A stretch of 51,411 nt of DNA from DASWHR01 sp036398095. GTDB lineage: Bacteria; Actinomycetota; AC-67. Below are positions 1 to 7,511 of the stretch, in pieces (position 1 is the first letter of the stretch; every line of letters begins with the position of its first letter). The notes beneath the pieces were generated by a model. That model saw only the letters and a list, made by a program, of their open reading frames with translations. It was not told where the DNA came from and made no database searches. The position numbers were made by a program, and so were the translations under genes. Location of the stretch: assembly GCA_036398095.1 (NCBI GenBank), contig DASWHR010000040.1, forward strand, positions 1 to 51,411, written 5' to 3'.

Positions 1-1
1 G

Positions 2-292
2 GTCGCGGCCGCGCCGCGTTTCGCGCTTGCCGTCCTCATCGCCTTCAGCCCGATCTTCGTCGCCAACCTCGTCTTCGCCGAGCGATTCGCGAACGTGGAG
101 AACTCGACCGCGGCCTTCGGAGCGAACCTGCTCGGCGCGATGGCCGGCGGCGTGCTCGAGTACGTGTCGCTCGTGACCGGCTACCGGCTGCTGCTGGTCG
201 TCGTGGCGCTTCTGTACGGACTCGCCTTCCTTTCCGGTCGCCGCCACTTGAGCGCCGGCGACCGGAAAGGCGAGGCGGCGCTGGTCAGTTGA
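2..292 (+). CDS. C-terminal end of a multi-spanning membrane protein (truncated by window edge)
   Basis: The frame is open from base 2 to a TGA at 290-292, so the gene starts outside the window. The visible ~96 residues hold three hydrophobic stretches: one at the start, one around GANLLGAMAGGVLEYVSLV, and one around YRLLLVVVALLYGLAFL. The pattern of a short loop, a GxNLLGAMxGGxLEY helix and a GYR-started last helix resembles the C-terminal end of large membrane proteins related to spermidine-synthase-like or MFS-like permeases; I recognise this only by general resemblance. An internal ATG at 95 would give 65 residues but splits a continuous membrane domain, so I treat the gene as partial. 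Its stop overlaps by 8 bases the end of the convergent gene at 285-1700. Confidence 0.6.
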   Translation, partial: VAAAPRFALAVLIAFSPIFVANLVFAERFANVENSTAAFGANLLGAMAGGVLEYVSLVTGYRLLLVVVALLYGLAFLSGRRHLSAGDRKGEAALVS

Positions 293-1700
293 CGCGCACG
301 TTCCGGCTCCAGTTCCAGACGTGGTCCGAATGCTGCGTCGACCACGCGGTGCGGAACACCAGGAACTCGTTGCCGGTCATCCGGTAGGGGATCGAGTAGT
401 TGCCGCTGGCGTCGAGCCGTCCCTCGCCGACGATCCGGTAGGTGCCGGTGCTGCCCTGCAGCAGCATCAAGAACACCTTGGTGCCGGCATGGTTCGGAAT
501 GACTTTCCCGTTGAAGCGCGCGACCTGACCGCGGGTGCGCGTCTGCGCGGACGGGTTGACGATCACACCCGGACGCACGCGGCCGATGTCCACGCCGCTG
601 ATCGCGCCGTCGGGACACAGCTCGCTTCCTTCCCAGAGTGCGATGAACTCCGACGAGGAGATCAGATCGGGGATCACCGCCGTGTAGTGCCCGGCCGCGT
701 TCGTGTCGGTCGCGATGAAGAAGGTCGGCGGCGGGTCCAGCATGTGCTGGTAGGCGATGATGACCTCGTCATTCGCGACCGGTGCCCCTTCGCACGTCAC
801 GTCGCCCTGAATCGTGAAGTCCGTGCCGTAGGTGCCGAGATCGGGCGAGACGTCGATGGTGATGTTGGCCTCGCCGGTTGACGACGTCGGTGACGGTGTC
901 ACCGACGTCGTCGGCGTTCCTGTGTCGGTCGGCGTTCCTGTGTCGGTGGGCGTTCCTGTGTCGGTGGGCGTTCCTGTGTCGGTGGGCGTTCCTGTGTCGG
1001 TGGGCGTTCCGGTGTCGGTGGGCGTTCCGGTGTCGGTGGGCGTTCCTGTGTCGGTCGGCGTTCCGGTGCCGGACGGGTCGGCCGAGGCATGCGACGTGGG
1101 AACGCCGCCCTCCGAGTCGCACGTCGGCGGGTTCGGATATTTGCCCGGCCCGGCGGCAGGAACCGCAGTGCCGGCGTTGGTCGCCGACGTGAAGGACACC
1201 ACCTCGGTTCCGTCGGGCTCCGGCGCTACGCATCCGGGCTGCGCCGTTTCGGACAGCAATTCACTGGTATCGATTCCGAAGCCCTCTTCGAGCCAAATGA
1301 CGACGTTCCTCGGCGTCGCCTCGAGCATCCAAGGGGTGAACTGGATCGTGCACTCGCCCGAATCGGATGTCGTGCACCGCAGGTCCGGTGTCCCATAAGA
1401 GAATCCCCCGCTGGTGTCCCCGCCATCGGGATCGTTCGGTCCTGCCAAGATCTCGGCCAGCACGACGAGTCCCACGGCGGCGGAGTCGTCGGGAAGACTG
1501 GCCAAGACCGACCATTGGACCATTCCGGCTGGGGCGCCGGCAACGGCTTCCGCGGTGTCGGCGACGTTGATCGTCGCGTCCCCGTGGGACGCGCGAGCGG
1601 GCTGTTCGCGCAGGACGACGAACGAGATCGCGGACAGAACCAAAAGGACGGCGGTTGCGCCGGCCAGCGGTCGCCAGGACGGACTGTTCGGATTCCTCAT
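285..1700 (-). CDS. Secreted protein with Thr/Pro repeat stalk and shared C-terminal Ig-like pair
   Basis: A 471-residue secreted protein of unknown function. I chose the ATG at 1700 because a GGGGA ribosome-binding site sits 6 bases upstream; a GTG at 1706 touches that site. A signal peptide ends near residue 40 (ARASHG). Then come an ~150-residue unrecognised beta-rich domain, a TDTGTP hexapeptide stalk of nine units, and the ~193-residue tail shared with six other proteins here (bases 285-866). The tail has a GTYGTDF-type Ig-like domain and a second domain beginning VRPGVIVN and ending DHVWNWSRNVRVN. Unlike the other six it lacks the last Trp: the stop is TGA where the others carry TGG. 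A -10-like TAGAAT lies on the minus strand at 1736-1731. It is probably a paralogue of the next gene, which shares the stalk and the ANHG/ASHG signal cleavage region. Confidence 0.85.
   Translation of the reverse strand: MRNPNSPSWRPLAGATAVLLVLSAISFVVLREQPARASHGDATINVADTAEAVAGAPAGMVQWSVLASLPDDSAAVGLVVLAEILAGPNDPDGGDTSGGFSYGTPDLRCTTSDSGECTIQFTPWMLEATPRNVVIWLEEGFGIDTSELLSETAQPGCVAPEPDGTEVVSFTSATNAGTAVPAAGPGKYPNPPTCDSEGGVPTSHASADPSGTGTPTDTGTPTDTGTPTDTGTPTDTGTPTDTGTPTDTGTPTDTGTPTDTGTPTTSVTPSPTSSTGEANITIDVSPDLGTYGTDFTIQGDVTCEGAPVANDEVIIAYQHMLDPPPTFFIATDTNAAGHYTAVIPDLISSSEFIALWEGSELCPDGAISGVDIGRVRPGVIVNPSAQTRTRGQVARFNGKVIPNHAGTKVFLMLLQGSTGTYRIVGEGRLDASGNYSIPYRMTGNEFLVFRTAWSTQHSDHVWNWSRNVRVN
911..1070. 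repeat. Nine-copy 18-bp tandem repeat coding a TDTGTP stalk
   Basis: The core GGCGTTCC recurs at 913, 931, 949, 967, 985, 1003, 1021, 1039 and 1057, exactly 18 bases apart, with only single-base differences (C/G and T/G) between units. On the minus strand each unit codes six residues, TDTGTP. The period is a multiple of three, so gain or loss of units would change stalk length without breaking the frame. There are no spacers, so this is not a CRISPR array. Confidence 0.95.
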
Positions 1701-1794
1701 CTTCACTCCCCTTGCATCAAGACCGGCCCGATTCTACGCAGGTTCTGCATTCCGTACCCGGCAGGCGCCCAGTCCTTGCGCGGGTCTGCACCGG

Positions 1795-1828
1795 CAAAGC
1801 AAGGAGCGAGCCCCGAAGGGCTCGCTCC
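1795..1828 (-). terminator. Intrinsic terminator after the 1847-3298 gene
   Basis: An 11-bp perfect stem, 1803-1813 pairing with 1818-1828, closes a tetraloop that reads TTCG on the minus strand. It is followed on that strand by TTGCTTT. It lies 19 bases after the stop of the minus-strand gene and separates it from the next secreted-protein gene. Confidence 0.8.
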
Positions 1829-1846
1829 GAAGGTGTGTTTGGCCTG

Positions 1847-3298
1847 CTAGGACCAGTCGACGCGGACGTTTCGGCTGATGTTCCAGGTGTGATCGAGGTC
1901 CTGGGTCGGATAGGCGATGCGGAATAGCAGGAACCCGGTCGCGTCGCGTCGGAAGCGGATCGCGTAGCGAGAATTGCGGTCGAGGCGAACCTCGGAGGCG
2001 TACCTCCACTCGCCCTGCTGGCCGTGGAAGACCTGTAGGAACACCTTCTTGCCGGCATGCCCGGGGATCACCGCTCCCTGGAAGACGGCTTGCTGGCCGC
2101 GGCTCAGCGTCGAATCGAGCACGTTGACGATCACGCCGGGCCGCACCTGCGCGCGGCGACGGTCGGGCCCGGTTTCGGCGCCCGAGCTGCACGCCGAGGT
2201 GGTCGATCCGGCGCGTCCGTTCCACGCGCCCTGATAGTCGGCGCTTGCGCGAAGATCCGTGTCTCGGACCGCGTACTTGCCTTGCACGTCGGTCGAGGTC
2301 TCGATCATGTCGATCGTGCGGCCGCCGACGAAGTTGCGCAGGATCTGCACCCGCGCGTTCGCGACCTTCACGCCCTTGCAGAGCACCTCGCCACTGACGA
2401 GGAAGTCGGTTCCGTACGTGCCGACGTTGGGTGTGACGAACATCGAAAGTTCGCCGAACGTCCCACCCGGACCGCCGCCACCGCCGCCACCAGTGTTCGT
2501 GTTCGTCGGCGTTCCCGTGTCCGTCGGCGTGCCGGTGTCGGTGGGCGTTCCGGTGTCGGTCGGCGTGCCCGTGTCGGTCGGCGTGCCGGTGTCGGTGGGC
2601 GTGCCCGTGTCGGTCGGCGTCGGCGACGACGTTCCGCCACCCCCCGGGTTCTCACACGTGCGCGACGCGTTTACGCCCGGTGGCGGCGTTTGCTTCGGGG
2701 CGGCGGTCCCGCCCGGGGCGCCGGTCACGTAGATGAATACTCGCTCGGTTGCGTCGGGCTCGAACTCATGCTCGGGGCCGCCGGAGATACCGTCGCACCC
2801 CAAAGTACCTTGGCTCGCGGTGCTTTCATTCTGGCTCTCTACCGTATCGATGAGGTGATTGTTGATGTAGAAAAAGGCAGAGACGGAGTCCACGCCATTG
2901 ATCGGAACGACGTTGAACGAGAACTCAATCGTGCAGTCGGTCGTATCCACTTCGATGAAGCACCACGCCTCCGGTTGCTCGAAGGACGTCTGAGTAGTTG
3001 TCACACCGTTCGCGAAATCCAGGTACTCGGGGTCGCTTTGACCTTGTTCGATTTCCATCATCACGAGCGTCCTTGTCGCCACGGCCCCGCCTTGGAGTGA
3101 GATGAAGAACTGTTTCGGGGTGTTCGCTGTCGCCGCAAACGGCTCTTGGAAGTTCGAAAACTCCAAGCCGCCTTCAAAGCCGTGATTCGCCTGCGCGGAT
3201 TGGTCTCGCGCGACGACGAACATGATGGTTGCGAATATCGCGAAGATCGATGCGGCCGCGGTTGTGCGGCGAAGCTCTCGTCTTTTTGTTGCCGTCAC
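1847..3298 (-). CDS. Secreted protein with Thr/Pro repeat stalk and shared C-terminal Ig-like pair
   Basis: A 483-residue secreted protein, paralogous to its downstream neighbour. The start is the GTG at 3298, 8 bases after GGAGG; a GTG at 3307 lies inside that site. A basic N-terminus and one hydrophobic segment form a signal peptide ending near DQSAQANHG. An unrecognised ~190-residue domain with several cysteines follows, then a six- to seven-unit TDTGTP stalk and a poly-Gly linker. The shared tail (bases 1847-2449) has a GTYGTDFLVSG Ig-like domain, then VRPGVIVN, IPGHAGKKVFLQ, LLFRIAYPTQD and the ending HTWNISRNVRVDWS. Only 31 bases separate it from the upstream secreted propeller gene, so the two may be co-transcribed. 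No enzymatic motif is visible. Confidence 0.85.
   Translation of the reverse strand: MTATKRRELRRTTAAASIFAIFATIMFVVARDQSAQANHGFEGGLEFSNFQEPFAATANTPKQFFISLQGGAVATRTLVMMEIEQGQSDPEYLDFANGVTTTQTSFEQPEAWCFIEVDTTDCTIEFSFNVVPINGVDSVSAFFYINNHLIDTVESQNESTASQGTLGCDGISGGPEHEFEPDATERVFIYVTGAPGGTAAPKQTPPPGVNASRTCENPGGGGTSSPTPTDTGTPTDTGTPTDTGTPTDTGTPTDTGTPTDTGTPTNTNTGGGGGGGPGGTFGELSMFVTPNVGTYGTDFLVSGEVLCKGVKVANARVQILRNFVGGRTIDMIETSTDVQGKYAVRDTDLRASADYQGAWNGRAGSTTSACSSGAETGPDRRRAQVRPGVIVNVLDSTLSRGQQAVFQGAVIPGHAGKKVFLQVFHGQQGEWRYASEVRLDRNSRYAIRFRRDATGFLLFRIAYPTQDLDHTWNISRNVRVDWS
2508..2625. repeat. 18-bp tandem repeat coding a second TDTGTP stalk
   Basis: Copies of GGCGTTCC/GGCGTGCC start at 2508, 2526, 2544, 2562, 2580 and 2598, with a decayed copy at 2616. 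The period of 18 bases and the TDTGTP product on the minus strand match the array at 911-1070 in the adjacent paralogue. Here C/G third-position changes are more mixed, so the array looks older or less homogenised. Confidence 0.9.
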
Positions 3299-3329
3299 CC
3301 TGGTCACCTCCGAGGATCTCCTTGCATTG

Positions 3330-5270
3330 CTACGACCACGTCACTCCCACGTTCCGGCTGATGTTCCAAGCGTGATCGCTATCTTGAGTGGGGAATGCGG
3401 CTCGGTAGAGCCTAAAGCCCCGCACGGTCAATCGCGCGGATGCGCGGAAGCTCGAACTGCCGTCGAGCGTGACCGTCTGGATCGTCACCCATCCTGAATT
3501 CGTCAACTGTTGGAGCAAAACCTTCTTTCCTGCGTGTCCAGGCAGGACTTTGCCGCTGAACAGGGCCGTCTGCCCCGGGGAAAGCGTCGAATCGGAAACG
3601 TTGAACGGCACTCCGACCCGAACCTGCGCCGTCACCGGCCCAGAAAGCGATGCGAGCAACCCGCCGCCGCCGGCGAACATCGCGCGATACTGCGTGTGTT
3701 TGCTCGGCTTGCCGACGGCCGCGGCGTAGTCGCCGTCGCCGTTCGTGGTCGCGTTCGCCGCCGTCGTCCACGACGATGCGCCGAACGGGCGCTGCTGGAT
3801 CGTGATCGGCTTGGATGCGGCGCCGGCGCCGTCCTGCGTCAGCCGGCCCGATACCGTGAACGTCGTTCCCCACACGCCGATCGCCGGCGCGATCGCCGAC
3901 GTCAGCGACGTGGGAATCCCGTCGAAGGCGACGCGAGCCGCGAACGCATCTTGATCGCCGCCGCGCGTATCCACCCACGAGGTCCACACGCCGCCGCCGC
4001 CCGGCAGCACGTCGATTCCGTTGTAGTCGCCGACGAACCGTTCCCCTTCGAACAGTTGCTCGTTCGGATCGCTCGGCGCGCTCGCGACCATCGTGTCGCT
4101 CCACGTCGCGCCCGCGTCGTGCGAATGCGACACGTACTGGCGAAACAGCACGTTCGACGGATCGTCGCGGCGATCCAGATAGCCCACGAACACCTGTCCG
4201 TTGGCGCCGGCCGCGACGCCGGGGAAGAACTGGTCGCCGCTCGCGAGCTGGTTCACGCGCACCGGCGCCGACCACGACGATCCGTTCGACGACGACGACA
4301 GCCACACGTCGGTGGTCGAGGCGCCGCCGCGCTTTTCGCTCCAGGCGACGTAGACGGTTCCGGCCGCGTCCACGGCCGCCGACGGGAATGCGTCGGCACG
4401 GAACGTGTTTCCCCCGCCGGCCGGCAGCTCGTCCACGCCGGCGATGTCGGCGATCTTGGTTCGCGTGAAGGACTGGCCACCGTCGGTCGAGCGCGCGACC
4501 ACGATGCATTCGCCGCAGCCGCTGAGGCTGACGAATGCGACCGTCACGGTCCCGTCGGGCGCGACCGCGACGGCCGATCCTTGCGAGGTTGCGAACGCGC
4601 CGGAGACGTCCACTTCGCCGCCGAACGTCGAGCCGCCGTCGGTGGAGCGACGCAGCATGATCGGCGAGCTGGATGTCGCCGCGCCCGACTGGCAGTCCAG
4701 CGCGGAGCCGTACCCGAACCTGGTGTAGGTCACGTAGACGTTGCCGCTCTTGCCGGCGATTCCTGTGGAGCGATCCACCGCCAGCCACGGCTTGTCGTTG
4801 AAGATCGTCGCGGTGTTCGGCGCGACGATCGCGCCCTCGCCCCATGTGGCGCCGCCGGTCTGCGAGGCCGACAGATACACCCCCGACTGCGGGTCGCATC
4901 CGCCGAGCGTGCCGGTCGACTCGAATCCGAGATGTGCGTAGAACAGCGTGGAGCCGTCGCGGTCGAAGCGGAGCACCGGATCGCCGCCCGAGCCGACGCC
5001 GGTGGGCATCGGCAGGATCCCGTCGGTCCACGTCTGGCCGCCGTCGGTCGATGCGTAGAAGCCGCTCGCCCCCTCGCCTTGCCGGAAGTCGTTCGCGCCG
5101 GCTGCGATATTGGACGCATTCGACGGGTTGACTGCGATGTGAACCTCGTTTTGGGGAGCGCCGCTCGCATCCTGGTTCATCGCCAGATTGGGTCCGGCCG
5201 CGGCCGGAGCCGCCCGAGCCGGTGCGGCGACGATTCCGGTCGCCGGTACGGCGAGCAGCGCGACGAGCAA
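3330..5270 (-). CDS. Secreted BNR/Asp-box beta-propeller protein with shared C-terminal Ig-like pair
   Basis: A 646-residue secreted protein. The best start is a TTG at 5270; no ATG or GTG precedes the hydrophobic leader MLVALLAVPATGIVAAPARA, and a GGAGG lies about 20 bases upstream, so the start is uncertain. Residues ~30-450 form a sialidase-type propeller with repeated Asp boxes such as STDGGQTW, STDGGSTF, STDGGQSF and SHDAGATW. This fold is found in sialidases and in many non-enzymatic surface proteins; I see no clear sialidase Arg triad or FRIP motif, so I do not call an activity. The shared tail (bases 3330-3899) contains GVWGTTFTVSG, YRAMFAGG, VLPGHAGKKVLLQQL and ends DHAWNISRNVGVTWS. 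A -10-like TAGAAT is on the minus strand at 5321-5316. It is divergent from another propeller gene across 148 bases. Confidence 0.85.
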   Translation of the reverse strand: MLVALLAVPATGIVAAPARAAPAAAGPNLAMNQDASGAPQNEVHIAVNPSNASNIAAGANDFRQGEGASGFYASTDGGQTWTDGILPMPTGVGSGGDPVLRFDRDGSTLFYAHLGFESTGTLGGCDPQSGVYLSASQTGGATWGEGAIVAPNTATIFNDKPWLAVDRSTGIAGKSGNVYVTYTRFGYGSALDCQSGAATSSSPIMLRRSTDGGSTFGGEVDVSGAFATSQGSAVAVAPDGTVTVAFVSLSGCGECIVVARSTDGGQSFTRTKIADIAGVDELPAGGGNTFRADAFPSAAVDAAGTVYVAWSEKRGGASTTDVWLSSSSNGSSWSAPVRVNQLASGDQFFPGVAAGANGQVFVGYLDRRDDPSNVLFRQYVSHSHDAGATWSDTMVASAPSDPNEQLFEGERFVGDYNGIDVLPGGGGVWTSWVDTRGGDQDAFAARVAFDGIPTSLTSAIAPAIGVWGTTFTVSGRLTQDGAGAASKPITIQQRPFGASSWTTAANATTNGDGDYAAAVGKPSKHTQYRAMFAGGGGLLASLSGPVTAQVRVGVPFNVSDSTLSPGQTALFSGKVLPGHAGKKVLLQQLTNSGWVTIQTVTLDGSSSFRASARLTVRGFRLYRAAFPTQDSDHAWNISRNVGVTWS

Positions 5271-5418
5271 ATGGATCCGTCTGATAGGCCCCTCCGGCGT
5301 CCCTGGCCGCGCAGGATTCTACCGGCCACCGGCCGGTTCTCGACAGCACGCCCGATCCGGGGGGTTATCCACACGCTTCCGGGACCTTGCTGGGCGTTCC
5401 GGATAAACTTGCCCGGCC

Positions 5419-6744
5419 ATGAGGTCTTCTCGGCGGGCTTTGCCTGCCCTGCTCCCCTTGCTGCTGGTTCTCGTCGTCGCGGCCGCGACGTGCGGCCAGA
5501 CCGGGACGATCGGCTTCGCGGGAACCGTCTCCGCGCAGGCGCGCGCCAGCATGCGCGAACCCTCCCGCGGCGCCGGTCCGCTCGCCCGCGTCGCGACCGG
5601 CACGTTCCGCCGCAAGCTCAACACGCAAGCGTTCGACTCGGGACGCGCGACGACGCATGTGTCGCCCTCGTTCGAGGGACTGGGAATGGTGGGCGCGAAT
5701 CGCGCCGGCACGCTGTTCGCGGTGCAGCGGCGCGGAAATTCCAGCATCGACCCGAGCGGCCAGTTGGTGTTGTTCGAGTATCGCGGCGCCGAGCGCGGCT
5801 GGACCGAGCGACCGATCTACGACAGCGAGTGGGACGACCGCAACGCAGCCGGAGGCGTCACGTCGGCCGGAACGATGCTCGTGTTCTTCGCGCGATACGA
5901 CTCGCACACCGGCGTCTGGCACGACATGGGCTTCATTCGCTCCACCGACGACGGGCAGACGTTCTCGCCGTTCAAGACGCTGCCGGTCGGCAGCGACCGC
6001 TGGTTCTCGCCCTACGGCAAGCTGATCGAGTTACCCGGCGGCCGGCTGATGCAACTGGTCTACGGCAACGACGGCTACTCGTACCGGGTGCGCGCGATCT
6101 TCAGCGACGATGACGGCCAAACCTGGGACGACGAGGTGACGATCGACCGCCAGTCGTTCGAACGGCCGACCGAGGCCGATGCGATCCTGGTGGACGGCAC
6201 GACGAACAACAACGCGCGGCTGATCGTGATCTCGCGTACCGAGCCGGGCCCGCACCCGAAGGCGAGCGGCGGGCTGTATCAGTACACGTCCGCGAACGGC
6301 GGCCGAACCTGGAAGCGCGCCGGCTTCGTGAATGTGGGCGACACGCCCAGCGATATCAGCCCCTGGCTGACGAGCCTGTCCGGCGGGCGGATCGGCTTGG
6401 TGTGGGCCGCGCGGCGCTCGATGACGATCGAGGTGTCGATCTCGGACGGTGAGCGCGTGTTCCGCAACCGTCGCGGCTGGGCGAAGCCCTTCACGCTCTT
6501 TACCAGCCGGCTCGCCAACCAGCGGCCGCGGCAGGCTGCGAACTTCGGATACCCGGCGATCGCGGCGATGGGATCCTCCGACGATGATCAGGTCGTAGTC
6601 TTCTTCGACGCGAACTCATCCGACCCAAGCGTCTTCCACGAGAAGGCCTTTGCGAACACGGACCTGGTGATGATCCGCTTGCTGGGTCCCGAGATCGCCG
6701 AACGAAAGCGCGCCGAGCGCGCCGCCGCCCAGCCCGCGTCGTGA
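5419..6744 (+). CDS. Secreted sialidase-fold (BNR repeat) protein
   Basis: A 441-residue protein with a signal peptide (residues ~1-40, MRSSRRALPALLPLLLVLVV...) and a single beta-propeller domain. Asp-box motifs are visible at STDDGQTF, SDDDGQTW and SANGGRTW. The family includes exo-sialidases and other glycoside-binding propellers; the substrate cannot be read from sequence. It lacks the Ig-like tail found on its divergent neighbour. The ATG follows TAAACT (5404-5409) by only 9 bases and has no Shine-Dalgarno sequence, so the mRNA may be leaderless. The stop overlaps the start of the following glycosyltransferase gene by four bases (GTGA), which implies co-translation and suggests a link to glycan assembly. 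Confidence 0.8.
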   Translation: MRSSRRALPALLPLLLVLVVAAATCGQTGTIGFAGTVSAQARASMREPSRGAGPLARVATGTFRRKLNTQAFDSGRATTHVSPSFEGLGMVGANRAGTLFAVQRRGNSSIDPSGQLVLFEYRGAERGWTERPIYDSEWDDRNAAGGVTSAGTMLVFFARYDSHTGVWHDMGFIRSTDDGQTFSPFKTLPVGSDRWFSPYGKLIELPGGRLMQLVYGNDGYSYRVRAIFSDDDGQTWDDEVTIDRQSFERPTEADAILVDGTTNNNARLIVISRTEPGPHPKASGGLYQYTSANGGRTWKRAGFVNVGDTPSDISPWLTSLSGGRIGLVWAARRSMTIEVSISDGERVFRNRRGWAKPFTLFTSRLANQRPRQAANFGYPAIAAMGSSDDDQVVVFFDANSSDPSVFHEKAFANTDLVMIRLLGPEIAERKRAERAAAQPAS

Positions 6745-7511
6745 CGACGCCCGATGGGATCGCGCGCGTCCGCGTGCTCGGGGTCGACATCGCCCACGTG
6801 ACGCGCGCGCGGCTGGAGCGCTACGGAATCGATTCGCTCGACCGCGAAGGGACCACGCTGCTCTACGCGATCCATCTGGTCGGCGTGAACATTCTCGGCG
6901 GCGATCCCGACTATGAGCGGGCGCTGGCCAACGCCGATCTGGTGCATGCCGACGGGACGTCGGTGATGCTGGCCGTGCGCGCCGCCGGCCACCGGCTGCC
7001 CGAGCGGATCGCGACGCAAGACTTCATGTATCGCGTGATCGAGCACTGCGCGGCCCACGATCATCCGATCTTTCTGCTGGGCGGCGAGCCGGGTCTCGCG
7101 CAGCGCGCCGCCGACGAGCTGGCGCGCCGGTATCCGGCTTTGAATGTCGCCGGCGCGCGCGACGGATACTTCACCGACGCCGAAGGCGGCGACGTGGCCG
7201 AGCAGATCCGCGCGTCCGGCGCGCATCTGGTGCTGGCCGGGATGGGATGCCCGCGCGAGCAGATCTGGGCCGACCGTCACGGCGCGGCGTCGGGTGTGCG
7301 GCTGCTGATGACGGTCGGCGGCACGTTCGGCTACATCGTCGGCGAAGAGTCGCGCGCGCCGCGCTGGGTGCAAAAGACCGCGCTCGAGTGGGTGTGGCGC
7401 ATGGCGCAAGATCCGCGCCGCCTGGCGAAACGCTATCTGGGCGGCATCCCGCAGCTCACCCGCCAAGTGCGCCGCGCCCGCCGCGAATCCCGCCGGGCGC
7501 CCGGTCAGTAG
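6741..7511 (+). CDS. WecG/TagA/CpsF-family glycosyltransferase (GT26)
   Basis: A 256-residue cytoplasmic or membrane-associated glycosyltransferase of the usual family length. Family members add N-acetylmannosamine or its uronic acid to a lipid-linked GlcNAc in enterobacterial common antigen or wall teichoic acid synthesis. Diagnostic motifs are ADLVHADGTSVML (residues ~70-82), IFLLGGEPG, GCPREQIW and TVGGTFGYIVGE. The end is rich in Arg, consistent with membrane contact. The GTG start overlaps the preceding stop. WecB-like and WecC-like genes that could supply UDP-ManNAc and UDP-ManNAcA lie at 36-39 kb, so this donor is a reasonable guess. It ends by overlapping 7 bases with the convergent sugar-transferase gene. 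Confidence 0.9.
   Translation: MTTPDGIARVRVLGVDIAHVTRARLERYGIDSLDREGTTLLYAIHLVGVNILGGDPDYERALANADLVHADGTSVMLAVRAAGHRLPERIATQDFMYRVIEHCAAHDHPIFLLGGEPGLAQRAADELARRYPALNVAGARDGYFTDAEGGDVAEQIRASGAHLVLAGMGCPREQIWADRHGAASGVRLLMTVGGTFGYIVGEESRAPRWVQKTALEWVWRMAQDPRRLAKRYLGGIPQLTRQVRRARRESRRAPGQ

Noticed and set aside
911..1070. CRISPR array
   Set aside because: The 18-bp units are directly adjacent with no spacers and code a regular hexapeptide in a secreted protein.
3330..6744. Calling the two propeller proteins sialidases
   Set aside because: Asp boxes show the fold, but I do not see a convincing set of sialidase active-site Arg, Tyr and Glu residues, so only the fold is claimed.
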